Source of the DNA: Ptiloglossa arizonensis
Lineage: Eukaryota > Arthropoda > Insecta > Hymenoptera > Colletidae
Length of the DNA stretch: 64,000 bases
NCBI RefSeq assembly: GCF_051014685.1
Contig: NC_135051.1
Span: 12,047,557 to 12,111,556, forward strand
Direction of reading: 5' to 3'
In this document: piece after piece, positions 39,340-52,869 of the stretch
How positions within the stretch are numbered: the first letter of the stretch is position 1
How the letters are laid out: each line of letters opens with the position of its first letter
Position numbers and translations under genes: made by a program
The notes under the pieces: generated by a model
Database searches by the model: none
What the model was told of the DNA's origin: nothing
What the model saw: the letters and a program-made list of their open reading frames with translations, nothing else

Positions 39340-42300
39340 TACTTTTTATTGTTACATGTATTACCTTTTCAAATTTTAAAAACATTCAATTGAACTAAAC
39401 GAACCTTTTCACGCCCTAATTTTATTACACACGACTACTACAACGACAAGTAACACGATATGACGAAAAATCGAAGAGTTCCGTTAGAAGTCTTGAATTT
39501 GTAGAGTTTGACGGGTTTTTATAGAACTTGTTTTACAGTATAACTTATGAAACAAATTAGTACAAGATGTAATAGATATTTCACTTTTTAAACCACTATT
39601 ATATATTATTTAATAGCTGACCCAGCAGATGCCCATCACGACACTTGTCAGAGATATCTACATACTGCACGCGCTTCAACATACATCCAGGGCCGAATAA
39701 CAGCACTATGAACCCCAGGTAATGAACCACAAAGTAGCGTAGTGTAGGTATGTGCATTTCAAGTTAAGAGGAACACGGGAATTACGAATGAGGGCAAGAA
39801 GCCGTATATACCAATACCTTTATTTAAATCTAGTTTTGTTTCCACATGTACTGAAAATAAAAGTACAGAAATACCATGCTCTCAATGATCCGAACCGGAA
39901 TTCTCTTTCTTTGCATCTTTATTGGAAAAGTAAATGCTATTTAATAAATTTATGAGAATTAGGTTTGCCTAAAACTAGATAAAGTAATTTATTTTATTGA
40001 TTGTAAGATAAAACGGTGATATCGATATTCCATCATTACATAAATGTCATTATTTTTCATTAGTTTATTAAATCGGGTCGAAAATGATTAAAAATTTTTA
40101 CGGATAAGATCATTGGAATGTAGAAGTGACTTATTAGCGCAAAAAAAATGATCTTTTGAAATTACCGCGTAAAAGCCATTCTAGAAAAGAAAATGGCTAT
40201 TTTCGAAACTTGTGCTTTAAGGTAACATACGTTTTCAAAATGACAGCTACGCCGTGTGTACTTCTTAACCACCGAGAAAAGGGAACTAACAATTGCAAAT
40301 TGAATATAACACGATTAAATAAAAATCAATTCCACACAATAGATTATGTCACTTCTATTGTATAAAAAGCGCTTAAAATACTCGGTGTATGTGCATGCTT
40401 AGATGCTCACGATAGAATAAGCGCCGGATACGAAAGAGGGGGAAAATGACGACGTAATATCGGATGATCAAAAACGTCACATACATACTTGTAATATCAC
40501 ATGCGCATATTACGCATTTAATTAAGAAAACATGGTGCATGATATATTTGCTTCCCTTAGCATGCGTCTGTACGAGAGAATAAATTAATTGTTTTTTTAT
40601 ATTAAAGATGGGCAATCAATAATTTTATAATTATATTTTAAAGAACAGTATGAAAAAATTATAATTTTTAACAATAAACAATAGTGAGCATGATTAAAAT
40701 AATCATATCTTGCGAACTTCGTTATTACGGATTCTATACGAAACATTTTAATGGAAATTTCCACGACCTCTGCAATAAATTACGCCAAATCACATTTTGG
40801 GCACCCTAGTTTTATAGTCACGTCGGTAAAACATTTATTCGAATCAATGTTGAAATAAGCTTATTCATGCACAATGCGAGATAATATTTTGTAAATATAT
40901 CGCTCTTTTATTTTTAAGTAAAATACGAATTTGTAACAATAATAAAGTAACATTATTATTATAATGTGCAATACCACATTTGTTTTTAAGCTAAACCAAT
41001 ATTGAAAAAGACGAATTTTTTTGTAGGATAATTGTAAAACTCATGACTTTTATTTAGAAAATACTGTGTTCATTAATATGTTATTTGTAGTAGAATAGTT
41101 TCTTGTAAAGAATGTAAAGGATTTATTTAGGATGTGAAATTATCTAAATGACATTAAAAATACAAAAATCTATACATATATTTGTGTATATCATATGTAT
41201 ATGTAACGCATCGTATTGTTTCTTTTTCTAACTTAATTTAATAACTTTAACGATGAAGTAGTATGTCATAAATGATGCAATGTCTGTTTGATACAAAATG
41301 TATGAACAATAAAAAATGTTACATTTGTATAAAATTTGAATTCATACGTACGTCGATTAAATGTTGTCCGACTGACCTATCACCTACAAGACGATACGTT
41401 ACAAATAAATTACTCGAAACAGATTGAAGCAGGAACGTGTAGCTATAAACATAAAATTAATCACAAATTGCGTGAGTTTTTTGCAAATTATCTGATCGAT
41501 AAACTCTTAAGAGAAAATTGCTCGCCAGGTGGATTACTCATTGTGTCTAAACTTTATATACAGTTAGTGAATACTTTTAGATTGTTTACTAATGAGTGCT
41601 CATTATTTACAATTTTGCAATGAAATCACGTTTCAATTTGTATTATAAATTACATATATGGAAATAAAAAAATGTACAGCCCGATATTGAGTTGAATTTG
41701 AGGTATTTTTCATTAAAAATAAACATGGGTCCTCTAACTACATATACATCATCACTGTCAATAACTGTAAATGTCATGTAACAAAACGCACTTATTTATT
41801 TAATAAATCATTGTCCAAGATGTGTACTAACAATATATCAAATCTGGGCCAAAAAACTGATTCAAGTATCATACAGCCAGTTTTTAAACAAAATTTTTTA
41901 AAAAATTGGCCAGATGCATGCTACCACGGAAAATTTTAATTTTATTAAATTTGAAATATTAAACGTAATTTAATTACAATTATGATTGGAGAACTACACA
42001 ACACGCATCACTTTTGTCAGGTAGAAAATATAGTTTCCAAAGGTGAAGCAAAACAATTAATTAAAAAGCTGAGATTTATTTTAATTAATAATAACTTTAA
42101 AATAATCTCTATATAATTATAAGAATTATAATTTTCCTTTTTTCATATTAATTTTGTTTCTACATTATTTTATCATAATACATCGCACAAACAGTCCTTC
42201 ATTGAGTCGTAATGAGCTGTTTACAGTCGCACATTGTATTTTTTTCATAAAATTTTTACGTTGGTCTTCATGAAATAATTGAGAAGTGCCTATCACTGAT

Positions 42301-43660
42301 CAATGATAATTACATTTATGTAATTAAACGTTATGTACTTGTATACTATTTATATACTTTGAGATATATATATATATATACAAATAAATGTTCAATCATT
42401 ATTTCTATTTCCTTATATATGTTGTATTAAAAAAGATTTTTAAGAGGATTTTATTTTGCAACTAGCCGCAAATTTTATATGGGGTATATTTTCCACTGCA
42501 AATTTGTATGCAATAGTAAACATTGTGTTAATTATTGTGTACAAATAAATAGCAATAAGAACAGGAGATTGTAATTGCATTCATTTTGTTCTTAACATCA
42601 CTGTTCTCAATTTATATTGGTATTACACAATAATTGGAAGAAACGTAATGCCCAGCATTATCATTTTTTTTTTCTGCAGATGATACGATAATAAAACAAG
42701 TGTAAAATTACAGCTAAATAAGCGTAATAAATCAATGTAAATTAGCTGTAAAATTACAAGATCAAGTACAATTTATATCAAAACTGAAAATATATACGTC
42801 TCTTTTAATACAATTCGACAAGGTAGAATTAGCAGGTAATTTAATGTACCACATATTACAATATCATTTGAGACTTAAAACTTTTTGAAGTTCATTACGT
42901 TTCGTTCAAAAGACATTCGTATACAGTTTCATCTAACTTCAACACTGTAATATTATCGATTATTATTAAATAACATTTACTGTACCTAAATTTAATAATA
43001 AAAATACCTAAATCACAATATGTTCTACCATCATTTGATGGCAATGAGTTGGTATTTTTCCAGTCTATTTTTCACTTTTCGCAGTTTTATTATTCTGCCA
43101 AAAAAATAACTTCAGAATGCAGATAATTGGGACGAATTAGAGATCGCAGTGACAAAACTATAAGCACTTTCATGTTCGCAGAACAAAGCTATAATTAATA
43201 TTTAGAATACTACGCAATTTACAAAGCCACATTAAAAAAATTTAGCATCGTTCGGCTCTCAATGGCGGAAAATGTAGTCTTGTACTAATTTTGCTACGTT
43301 AAGAATACGTCCACATATATACATCATATCGTATCTTTATAAATGATGTGAAAGTAAATTATTTTTCAAAATTTCGTCAGTGCGAACTCACTCATGCAAT
43401 TTAATTAAATTTATTTTTCTAAACTTATGTGCAACATATCACACTTCATTGAGTAGTGACGAGCATAAGTTTTGTTTTATGTAATTTGTAATAATTCTGA
43501 ATAGTAAAAAATGGAGCAACTATTGTACCTATCAGTGAAATATAATCAACAAATATGCGATTTATGTCAAATAGTTACATACAGTATAGTGTCTCTTCAT
43601 TATTAGGCTGGAGCAAATGTTCCATAGGTATAATGTAGCTACCTAAAATCTGTGATTTCA
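39340..43660. other. Intergenic DNA between IPO5 and PCYT1
   Basis: About 4.3 kb with no supportable gene. The segment next to 39340 should include the PCYT1 promoter and that near 43660 the IPO5 3' end. A short (TA)n tract lies at 42364-42380. ORFs at 40156-40365 and 41336-41623 show no motif. Confidence 0.45.
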
Positions 43661-43668
43661 CGATAAGC

Positions 43669-43674
43669 TTTATT
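43669..43674 (-). terminator. Candidate IPO5 polyadenylation signal
   Basis: AATAAA reads on the minus strand 64 bases after the importin-5 stop codon. It is the first canonical hexamer there, but in AT-rich DNA such words are common and a longer 3' UTR is possible. Confidence 0.3.
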
Positions 43675-43737
43675 AAAGCAAATGTGTTTTTTTTTCTTTT
43701 ATATTAAAGCGTTAAAATTCGGGGTAAAAACAAGTGA

Positions 43738-46700
43738 CTAATTAGTAGGCTGTGCACGAAGTGCCTTATGTAATGCTTGTTGTTGATCTGCTGTTAATGC
43801 GTTTATGCATGCCTGGAACATAGACTCGTTGTTCTGAAACAAATGACATTATTAAAACGTAAAAAATTTTATAGGATTTACATAAATATTTGTGTAACAT
43901 ACTTCTATTTGTCTAACGATACTAAGAATTCTGCCCATAACTGAATTATCCGTAGATACTGCATCTTTGTGTAATGCTTCTGCAAAGAAACTTATTAGCC
44001 GAGGTAGATTTGCATTATTTGGACCTAAAACCGCTACATGATTTGCTTCAATTAAATCGCAAAGATATCCATAAACATAGGGTGCTTCATCTTCATCTTG
44101 TACTACTGGTAGCCAAGAAAGCCTATGTTTAAATAATAAAAAAAAAAAGTGTTATAGTAACTGATTATTGGTATAACATGCATACATAATGAATCTACAA
44201 CTTACCAATGGGGAAGAATTTCATCAACATTAATTGCTTTATTGTTATACTTAAGAATTTTTGTTACTGCAGAAATAGCATTTTCAGTAGGATTAACATT
44301 TTCTGGCGATCTAGATTCTGGATCATTTATAACTTCCATTAACCTAGGTAAGGCTTCTGCACATGCTTGAGCAAATGCTTCTCCTCCATATTGACCCAAA
44401 ACACCGCAACCATAAGCTGCTGCTTGTCGAACTTCTGCCGATTTATCCGATACATATTGTATCATTGGTCGCAAAAAGTATTCTTGATATTTTGCACAAT
44501 CAGGCCCACCGTATTGTATCACATCGTCAAAGATACATAACGCCCATTGATGATCCGACCAAGATCTCTCAGGACTTAACAATTTTGCAAAATGTCCACA
44601 AATTTGATCAAAGAATGGGAAGAACGAAGACTTGTGAGTGGTAAGTGCAGCATGTACAATATCTGCTATTTTACTTAACGTATATACATCTTCATCGTCT
44701 TCGTCAGCAAGTTGTTCTTCAACAACCTATAATAATTTTAATTAAAAATGCTAATAATTTTAATTACATGCTAAATGTATGTAAAATTATAATTTTATAT
44801 AAAATCCTACCTCATCATAATCTTCATCCTTACGTTTTTCTAATCTGGCCACTGCTCTTTCAAAATGTTTATTAAGTAATTTATCTAATATATGCAGAAG
44901 ATCAGCCATGGGTTGTGTTTCTAAGCAACCAGCACCGAGTGTTTCAATACATCTGGCCAAAGAGTAAAGTAGTTCCAACAGGACATCAGATTCTGGTTCT
45001 GTATCAATTGCTTTTAAAAGATCGGGATAGATATATGCCCACATACCTTCCAGATATTGTGGACCTGTAACCCAGTTATATAATGTACCCTTGCAAGTTT
45101 ATTTACACTATATAACATAAAAATGACAATACGGTGTGTAGTTTAACCTTTTATTTTTGCACAGTCAAGGAGATAAGGTAAACTTGCCGCAGCTGCCGTT
45201 CTAACGCCATCGTGGAAGTAAAATTTCAACATAGGAACCATTAGCCGCACTACTTCTTCGGCATAATCTGCAAAGCCTTCTTTCAATTCTCGAGCATAAC
45301 AAACTAACATTTCACAAGCAGAAGCTTTATCCTCCAAGCCAGCTGTTTTAATTCCGAAGTTTTGTTGTTCTCCAAGAGAAATGAATTCCCAGTCAAGATC
45401 TTCTATGCCTTCCATATCTTCATTGTCCAGTAAAGCAACTTCAGGTTTCATGGCAGCTGTACGTAAAACTGGACCCATTACCAATGGCAAATACTGTTCA
45501 AATAATTTACCTTAAAAGATAAAAAGTGTTATTTTTGTTCAAATATTACGTATGAAATGAATTCCATATTTTGAATTAAAAATTGAATAAAAGGATTTTA
45601 AACAGCTCACCAAGAATTTTGCAAATTCGAGCCCACGCAGATATGAGATAACTTGTTTGCGGATCATCATCTGGAAGATCTCCTTCTGAATGCGTTTTTA
45701 ATAACATATCCATAACTTCACTGGCATCTGCAATAAACTGTAAAATCGCAAAAACTTTAATTAAATCCAATATTTAGAACAAATTATGGAAGCATCTCAT
45801 TATGCTATAATTTACTACAGGTGTATGTATTATTATACCTTATCAGGTCCAACTGCAAGCCCTATAAGGCTCACACATTCAATTGTTTTACCACGTAGCA
45901 TTTTGTGCTCTTGTTGATTAGCATTTTGAATGATATACTTTAAACATGGCATTAGCCTATCATAATATGTTACAAACTGTTCTTCACAAGTATCAGCTAC
46001 AGATGCAATAGTTGTAACAACCTATCATAAACAATATTAATTCATAAATTATAAATGTATCATATTTAGTTAATAACGTATAATTAATATACATACTTGT
46101 TCAAGAACAAGTTTAGTGCCTTTTTCAACTAATTCTTGGAATTTAGCAGTAAGTATTGATTCTAATTGGGCCATAATAGCATCTAAATATGGTGTCAATA
46201 TATGTTTTGGACAATCCTCACTGAAATTTACAAGTGCTGCTCCTGCATGAGCTTGAACTCTTGGGTTTGCATTATCATCCAAAACCATCAATAATCCAGG
46301 AATAACTTTATCATGGAATTTATTTTCAAATGTCGGTGCAAAATCAGTTGACATCTGTCCTACTGCATTGCAAGCGGCATATCTTACACGAGGATGCTAA
46401 AACAAATTTATTCGTTTAATGAAAGAAAAACGTAACATCGCATAATAGTTTGATATGAATTCTATATGATCCAATACAATAACTATTTAATAATAAATAG
46501 TCAACTCTCTGGAACACTAAAGTCGGAATTTTATTACACACATTATCAAAACGATAACGTGAATAAATATCGAACTTTTATTTTGTTCTACCATGAATAT
46601 AACGCTATCATGTTCATACAATAAGCATAATAGCGGCTTTCATTCACGGCTTCTAAATTGAATTGTCAATTATAGTTAAACTTACAGGATCTTGTAAATA

Positions 46701-49700
46701 TTGTATAACTCCATCCATGATTTGAGGTAATATTGTTTCCATTTGTTTATGACAACCTTCACCAACAGCTGAGATTGCCATAAGAGCTGCATGCCTAAAT
46801 AGAAATATTTAGTACTGCTACATCAAATATTTTTTTAAATCTATAATAAGTTTGTAGAAGTATAGATGTTTGTTCTAAAACTATGACAATATTGAAGTAT
46901 TATTGTCAACTCTCTTGAAAGAACAGCTACAAGTATCTCAAATTTCTAGCTGTCAAAACAACAGATAGAAAAGAGAATAACTTGCAGACGTTACTCTATC
47001 ACAGATGTAACGCAATTATTTGCACAAAACATATAAATGCTGACGTTTCTGTGAAGGTATAACGATGGAAAAATGAAAATAAATATCTAAGTATTTACCT
47101 ATATTTCCAATCACTGTTATTCAACATTGAAGGAATATTTTGAATAATTTGTGGTAACATTGTTTTACCACCCAATCCACATGCTAATCTGTCTAAAGCA
47201 CTTTCAGCAGCAACATTATTACTATCATTGTCCTCATCAACAATTTCATCAGAAAAACTCCATTTTTCATCTTCTTCAATGTCAGTCATCATCTTTAGAA
47301 CTAATGGTACTAGAGATGCAATATATTTTCCGCCTACTTTACGTACCATTGCAGGAGCAGTTTCTGCTAATGTTACTAATACTTCTAATGCTAATTGTCT
47401 CCATGAGTCTGACATATCTTCATTAGAAAATATTTTCATACACATTTCCATTATAGTCTCTAGTTGTAATCTCAAGAATTTAGGCGTTGATCCTGCCAAA
47501 TCAATTAAAACTTTCAGAAGAGAATCATCGGTATGTTCTTCTACTGACTGAGCAGTTACTTGTATAACTGCAGGTAGTAATTCTGAGAAGTGTTTCTGTA
47601 TATTTTCTTCTTTATCGTGTAAAATAATAAAGGCCCCAATTGCTCTTACTGCTTGAAATCTGACCTATATAACAGAATTTATTATAATCATGTTTATATT
47701 AAAATAAAACTCTTAATAATTTAACCTTACATAAATAAAAGTAAAAATAACCGATACATATGAATAACATTCATTAAATTTTTGTGTGCCCCGTATCTGT
47801 CTGTAAATTAAAACTTTACAAGTCACAGTCATCAGAAGGCAATTTCTTTGTAGGAAGAATTTGTGACAAGAAGTTTAACAACTTAAATCTCGTGTATCTG
47901 TCTTCCATATTAAACAATAAAAAAGAAAAATAGATTTATGTAAAAATATAATATAAATTTATATTACCTCAAAATTTGTAGAATCCATGATAGATTGTTG
48001 TAACATTTGTTTGATAAGGTCAAGATAGTTTGCCTGTTGATTTCCAAATACACCTGGGACGGATCTATATATATAAATAAATAATACAAAGTTAGATTTA
48101 TAATTTAAAATCGTATGTTTCATTTAAAATGGGACTCGTTTAAAGTATTGTATTTGAAAATAAAATATTACCATGAACTTACGTGAACATTCGAAGTGCA
48201 CTTTCTTTTAGCGCTGGTAGAGGACTATTTGCACACTGGAATAAGAACTGCAGAAATTCTGGCCATTGATTATTACCATCTTCATCAATTAAATTTCGTG
48301 CAACTTCAGCTGCAACCTCACAAACTTTACGTCGAATAGTTTCTGTCTGTTCATTTTGAACAGATAATAAAATTTGTTCTTTTAACTGAGTCTGTGCTTC
48401 TGGTGAAATCTAAATTAAAATTATAACGATGCAATACAAGTGTTAACATGACCAAAAAAGTAGTGAAACATAGTAATATTACACTAGGTTTTTTCATAAA
48501 AACATTTTTTATATTTATTGAAATTACACCCCTATGTAAAGGAAAATTTTTTTCCTACGAACTAGGCAATCTATTTACATAGAATTTAAATGTATATTGT
48601 AATAACCTTTGATTCAATCTGATAATTACACTAAATTTACATACCTAATAAGTTTTTTTGTACATGCATATATAAAAATATATCTATTTATTATGAATAT
48701 TAAAATAATTTATGTCTAATTATTTAGAAGTTGGCCTACTCACGGATTTTGATTACTTATGAATGTTGTATGGGCCAAGATTTGGAATAAATTTTTCCTC
48801 TGCATGTATATGCGGACTGTCTTAGTTTCCAAGATATTCATAAAATACTTTTGCTAGTACTACATTGAATTTGTCTTATACGTACGTGGTTGTGGTAGTG
48901 TGCGCGAAAGTGTCTAGCAGCCGCGTATCTGTTCTTCCTAACAACACATGGCATCGCAACGGCTGGCAACAATAGTAACCAACTTTATATAATGGGTGAA
49001 TCGAACGCAAAGTGATGTTAGGTGTGTGAAGTCACACTTGCTTCATTTGACAAGAGAAAATTAATCCTGTCTTAACCTGATTAGTAACTACCAAAACAGT
49101 ATTAATTTTTACGAATTAAGTTAAGGTAGAGCTAATTTTTCTCTCGTCCATACTAGCTTGGAAGGAGTTGATTGCGAATCACTGATAAGTTTAAGGAAAC
49201 AGTAGGTAAGTGGTGGTTACCTGGCATCGCATACTGACACATACTCCATCATAAATGTGCATGTATAGTTATAATTCAACGTAGTAATACTGATAGAATT
49301 CTGCAAATATGCAGAGAAAAAAATTATTCTGAATCTTGTCCTTTGAAACAAAATTATATTGATAAGCATAATGAAAAAGTGTCAAAAATTTATCATTTAT
49401 AAAATAGAAAAGATCAATTTTTCATTGGCAATAGTTGTTGGCATAAACCACAAAAACCATTATATGATTTGAAATTATTTTAGTCTTCAGTTTTCTATAT
49501 CTATTAGTAAGAAATGTTGTTACTATATCTCTGTTATACAATATAATACATAATTACAAAGTTATTTGAAACCAATAAAATAAAGGTATAATTACTTTAG
49601 TGTAAAAGTCCATAAACTCTGAAGAAAAAAAACGACGTAATAAAACAGCAGCCATAGCACGCATCTCTTCTGCAAGGGTGGCATTGCATAATGAAGTTAA

Positions 49701-50904
49701 AAGAAATGTCACCTTGCTTTCCACTGGGAGATTGTTATATGCCTCCTAAAATAATAAACAGATGTATTATGGATTCTAATGTCACATATCATAAACAAGA
49801 TCATAGTAATATTTTACTTGAAATATAATAAATAATATATATATATATATTAATATATTATATATATATATATATATAATTAATATATTTAAATTAATAT
49901 GTCAATTAAAACATTTTATTATAGAAAATAATGTTTATATATTATTAATAGTTGCTATTAATTCATAACTTAATTATATAAAATTAAAAAACATACTAAT
50001 AAGAATAAGCATCAATTTCTTTAAAAGGTGACTTATAACTTAAAACACACATCGCTCATTCACTCACCCAACACACGCGCGCGCGCGCGCGCGCATACAG
50101 GCAAAATGGTTACAAAAACGGAACGCATGTCACTTCGTAATGACACATACTTATACAGTTTATTAATATTGTATCCTACATACATAATAAATATAACGAA
50201 ACAGCAGATACATAAATATTAATTATAAAGACGGCAATAAAGTGACTATAAATGTGCATCTAAACATGTGCGGAAATGTCGGAAACCCAACCGAACATGG
50301 TTGTGTGTAGGCGGGAAAGCAAAATACACAAATTATAAATCTCGTTAAGTAGTCACGCTATATATCGCATAGTACATAATGCAAATGAAAATCGTCCTTT
50401 TATAATATTGATAAAAATACTTAAAAAATGTAAATTACAGACTAGATTTTTATGCTATTTATATTAAAATTTATTAAAATTGATACAGAACATTGTAAAA
50501 GATTGGCGGGGTGCATGTTACTGCACGACACCATTTTGGATTTTATTAGGTTGTTCTAAACACTTGTCAGTATACATCCCACCATTAACTACTTTTATCA
50601 TAAATTAGTTATGTTAATGCTGTATAAAGATATTTTATCACAAACTTGAAATTATAATTGTAATTCAATACGAATGATCGGTAAACGGTACCCACATGCG
50701 AGTTCTGACAACACGTTGGCAACGTGCTCGACAATTCAAGTATCTTGTTTCATGTTACTTACGTTTCTAAGTAAATTAATACATGCAATATATATATGAC
50801 AAAATTAGAAGGAATATACGCACCTCTGCTCGTGTTCTGGCATCATTATCCGTGCTAAGAAGTATGTTTAAAAGCTGTTGAAAATGATCAAGGTCTGCCG
50901 CCAT
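43738..50904 (-). CDS. Ipo5: Importin-5 (karyopherin beta-3, RanBP5)
   Basis: HEAT-repeat import receptor that carries ribosomal proteins, histones and other cargo through nuclear pores and releases it on RanGTP binding. Coding exons run 50904-50824, 49745-49596, 48409-48183, 48064-47968, 47664-47099, 46794-46686, 46396-46097, 46021-45839, 45737-45611, 45510-45148, 45064-44811, 44726-44206, 44122-43903, 43833-43738. All junctions keep phase and give 1097 aa, the same length as human IPO5. Conserved blocks include [31 protein letters not shown] and [16 protein letters not shown]. An acidic loop (EEDEKWSF...DEDNDSNN) lies in the middle of the protein. The start is the first ATG ([12 protein letters not shown]), and the first exon ends GCAGAG before GTGCGT. 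The two 5' introns exceed 1 kb; the others are mostly short. Confidence 0.98.
48870..49060. other. Less AT-rich patch in IPO5 intron 2
   Basis: Within the 1.2-kb intron between exons 2 and 3 a stretch of balanced composition with several CpGs contains GCAGCCGCGTATC and GGCATCGCAACGGCTGGCAA. It may mark an internal regulatory element or an old insertion. No ORF or splice site supports an extra exon. Confidence 0.25.
49833..49878. repeat. (AT)n tract in IPO5 intron 1
   Basis: An interrupted AT dinucleotide repeat of about 46 bp that can fold on itself. It lies between importin-5 exons 1 and 2. Confidence 0.9.
50071..50097. repeat. (CG)n microsatellite in IPO5 intron 1
   Basis: ACACA followed by 19 bases of uninterrupted CG alternation gives about 27 bp of strictly alternating purine and pyrimidine. 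Pure CG dinucleotide repeats are rare in insect DNA and are the strongest Z-DNA-forming sequence; this one stands in very AT-rich surroundings. Confidence 0.9.
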
Positions 50905-52190
50905 TGTCGCCGAACGAATGAAGCTACGGCGCACACTCCTGGAGTTGATCGTCAATTGATATTACCAAAATAAATTACTAAAATATTCCTAGATATGTAA
51001 TACCATCTTCCTGATTCTTTACCAATTGAAAATAAGCCTCAATAAACCGAAACAGATCCATTTTATTATATATATTTATATAAACAGTACTTATTAGAAA
51101 ATTTTTATTATACGTGTATTTATAATTAAAATTCTGTTTCTAGGTATGAATTGGTTAATTCGTAGAAACATTCTAACGTTTCACTAGCATTGTAGTTAGT
51201 ATTTTTAGGGGTATCAGATATAAAACAGGATGTGAACAAATGACATACTAATCCTGATGTGGTGATATATCATGTTCATGCCACGGATCATTGATAACTA
51301 AACTCACATTTTTAATTGGTCAACTGACCAAATAACAAATTTAGACAGTGTGTTTCAGATGGCGTTCAATTGACAGTCTATATCTTTATTGGTGTCAGGA
51401 TACTAAACTATTTTGTTCAACATTTTGTTCAACGTTTGTTGAACAAAACAACGTTTGTTTATTGAACAAACAACGTGTACATTTTTTGTGTCAACGTTTT
51501 GTTGAAAAGGATCATGTATCTGATAGTTTTTTGCTATTCTGTTATTGTTAAGTGTAGCCTACTGTATTGCGCTTCTTGTGTTCCATTAATCATAGGCTTA
51601 ATTCAATTTCTCCAATGTATACTTTTGCACATAAACAAAGTATTTTGTTTTAGGCGAGGATAGTTACAGTTGTGGATTCGCGAGGATTTAAGTAGTCTAA
51701 TTTTAGTTGTGTAGTGATGGTTCTTTTAATATTCTCTTTTTTCACAAGAAGACATCCTCAGATGTATCATTGATTTCATAAATTTCATAAAGCTTGAAAT
51801 ATTGAAGCTAATAACATATGATATATGCAGGATATATATTTAATATTAAAATTTTTGCAAGCATTTATTGATTGAAATATAACTCTGAGAAAATCACTAT
51901 ATCGGTTTGAAAAAGATCGAAAAATTTTGTTTCTTTTCTTAATATTTAAGGTATCAAAAAGATGCCTTTAAAATATTAAAGTACAATTCGCAAATATTTC
52001 AAAATTACAGATATTTTAGTAGATGTAGTATAACGCTCAAAAGTGACAATTCTGTACAGTGTAAAGCTCATTCCAAATTTTTAGGTTATATAATTTTTAT
52101 CTATAATAAGAAAGTAGGTCAACATGATAACTGTATGAGTCAAGAGTATTTAGTCTAAAATAATACGAAATGTAAACGAAGACTGTTTGG
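50905..52190. other. IPO5 upstream DNA with a cluster of hairpins
   Basis: The first few hundred bases should hold the importin-5 promoter; no motif stands out. At 51405-51500 the word TTGTTCAAC and its complement recur several times. They include a perfect hairpin with 11-base arms at 51423-51448 (TTTTGTTCAAC, loop GTTT, GTTGAACAAAA) and a second shorter one just downstream. This looks like eroded transposon ends. Confidence 0.5.
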
Positions 52191-52199
52191 ATCAAGTGT

Positions 52200-52860
52200 T
52201 TAGAAGTATAGTGTTGACTATAGCTCAGTTACTCTAAGAAGAAAGTATTTTTGATTCTAAAGTTCTTGAGTATTATTCTCCATAGTCCCTTTACCAGAAT
52301 GGAAATTAAGATAGCAAAATATAAAGGAATAATTGAATCATGCAACCAAAATGTACAAACAATAGAATGAATATACAGAAATAAATGTGTGCCGGGTTTT
52401 ATGAATGTAAAAAAAATAAAAAAGGCTTAGAGAGCAAAAGTAAACTGACAACAAAATTGATAGATAAGTTAGGTGTTTACTATGAGCTAATGATTCATAG
52501 AAATGTCAATTCCTTAAATAATATGTATAAAGTAGTTCAGACAACTATATTCCATAAAAATTCTACTGATCAGTAAAATTATAGTGATTCAATTGGCAAC
52601 TTATTTAACCATAATCTTATTTAATAATGGTTATTTAGGCTCATTGGAAATTATGCAAGTCTTCAAAATTAAAATTAAACTACAGGCAGTTAGATATCAG
52701 AAAAAACAGAATGTGATTCATATTTTCATTGTTGAGTAAAAACTAAGAACATGACACAGCACAAGACATGATAGAAAAAAAAAGAGATATAAATGAAGTG
52801 GATGACGATCTTGTTGTAGAAGATTATGTTTTATAGCCCTGAAGTAGATACTCTTTGGTA
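52200..52860 (+). pseudogene. Decayed Mutator-like transposase fragment
   Basis: A plus-strand segment at 52385-52575 reads ECKKNKKGLESKSKLTTKLI, then DKLGVYYELMIHRNVNSLNN, ending HKNSTDQ. This resembles the block of insect Mutator-like transposase-domain proteins with RL..CKKNNKGLGGK, LTDKLIDK, YYGLAIRRN and YYHK.STDE in that order. Upstream, FDSKVLEYYSP near 52255 resembles the preceding block (LDFEVLSKYC). Downstream, an MFYSPEVD-like end near 52830 may be the C-terminus. Stops lie between the pieces, so it is inactive. The family is recognised from memory of motif wording. Confidence 0.45.
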
Positions 52861-52869
52861 AATTTAAAA

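Noticed and set aside
47151..47551. Plus-strand ORFs of 91 and 107 codons
   Set aside because: Antisense to the longest importin-5 exon (47664-47099).
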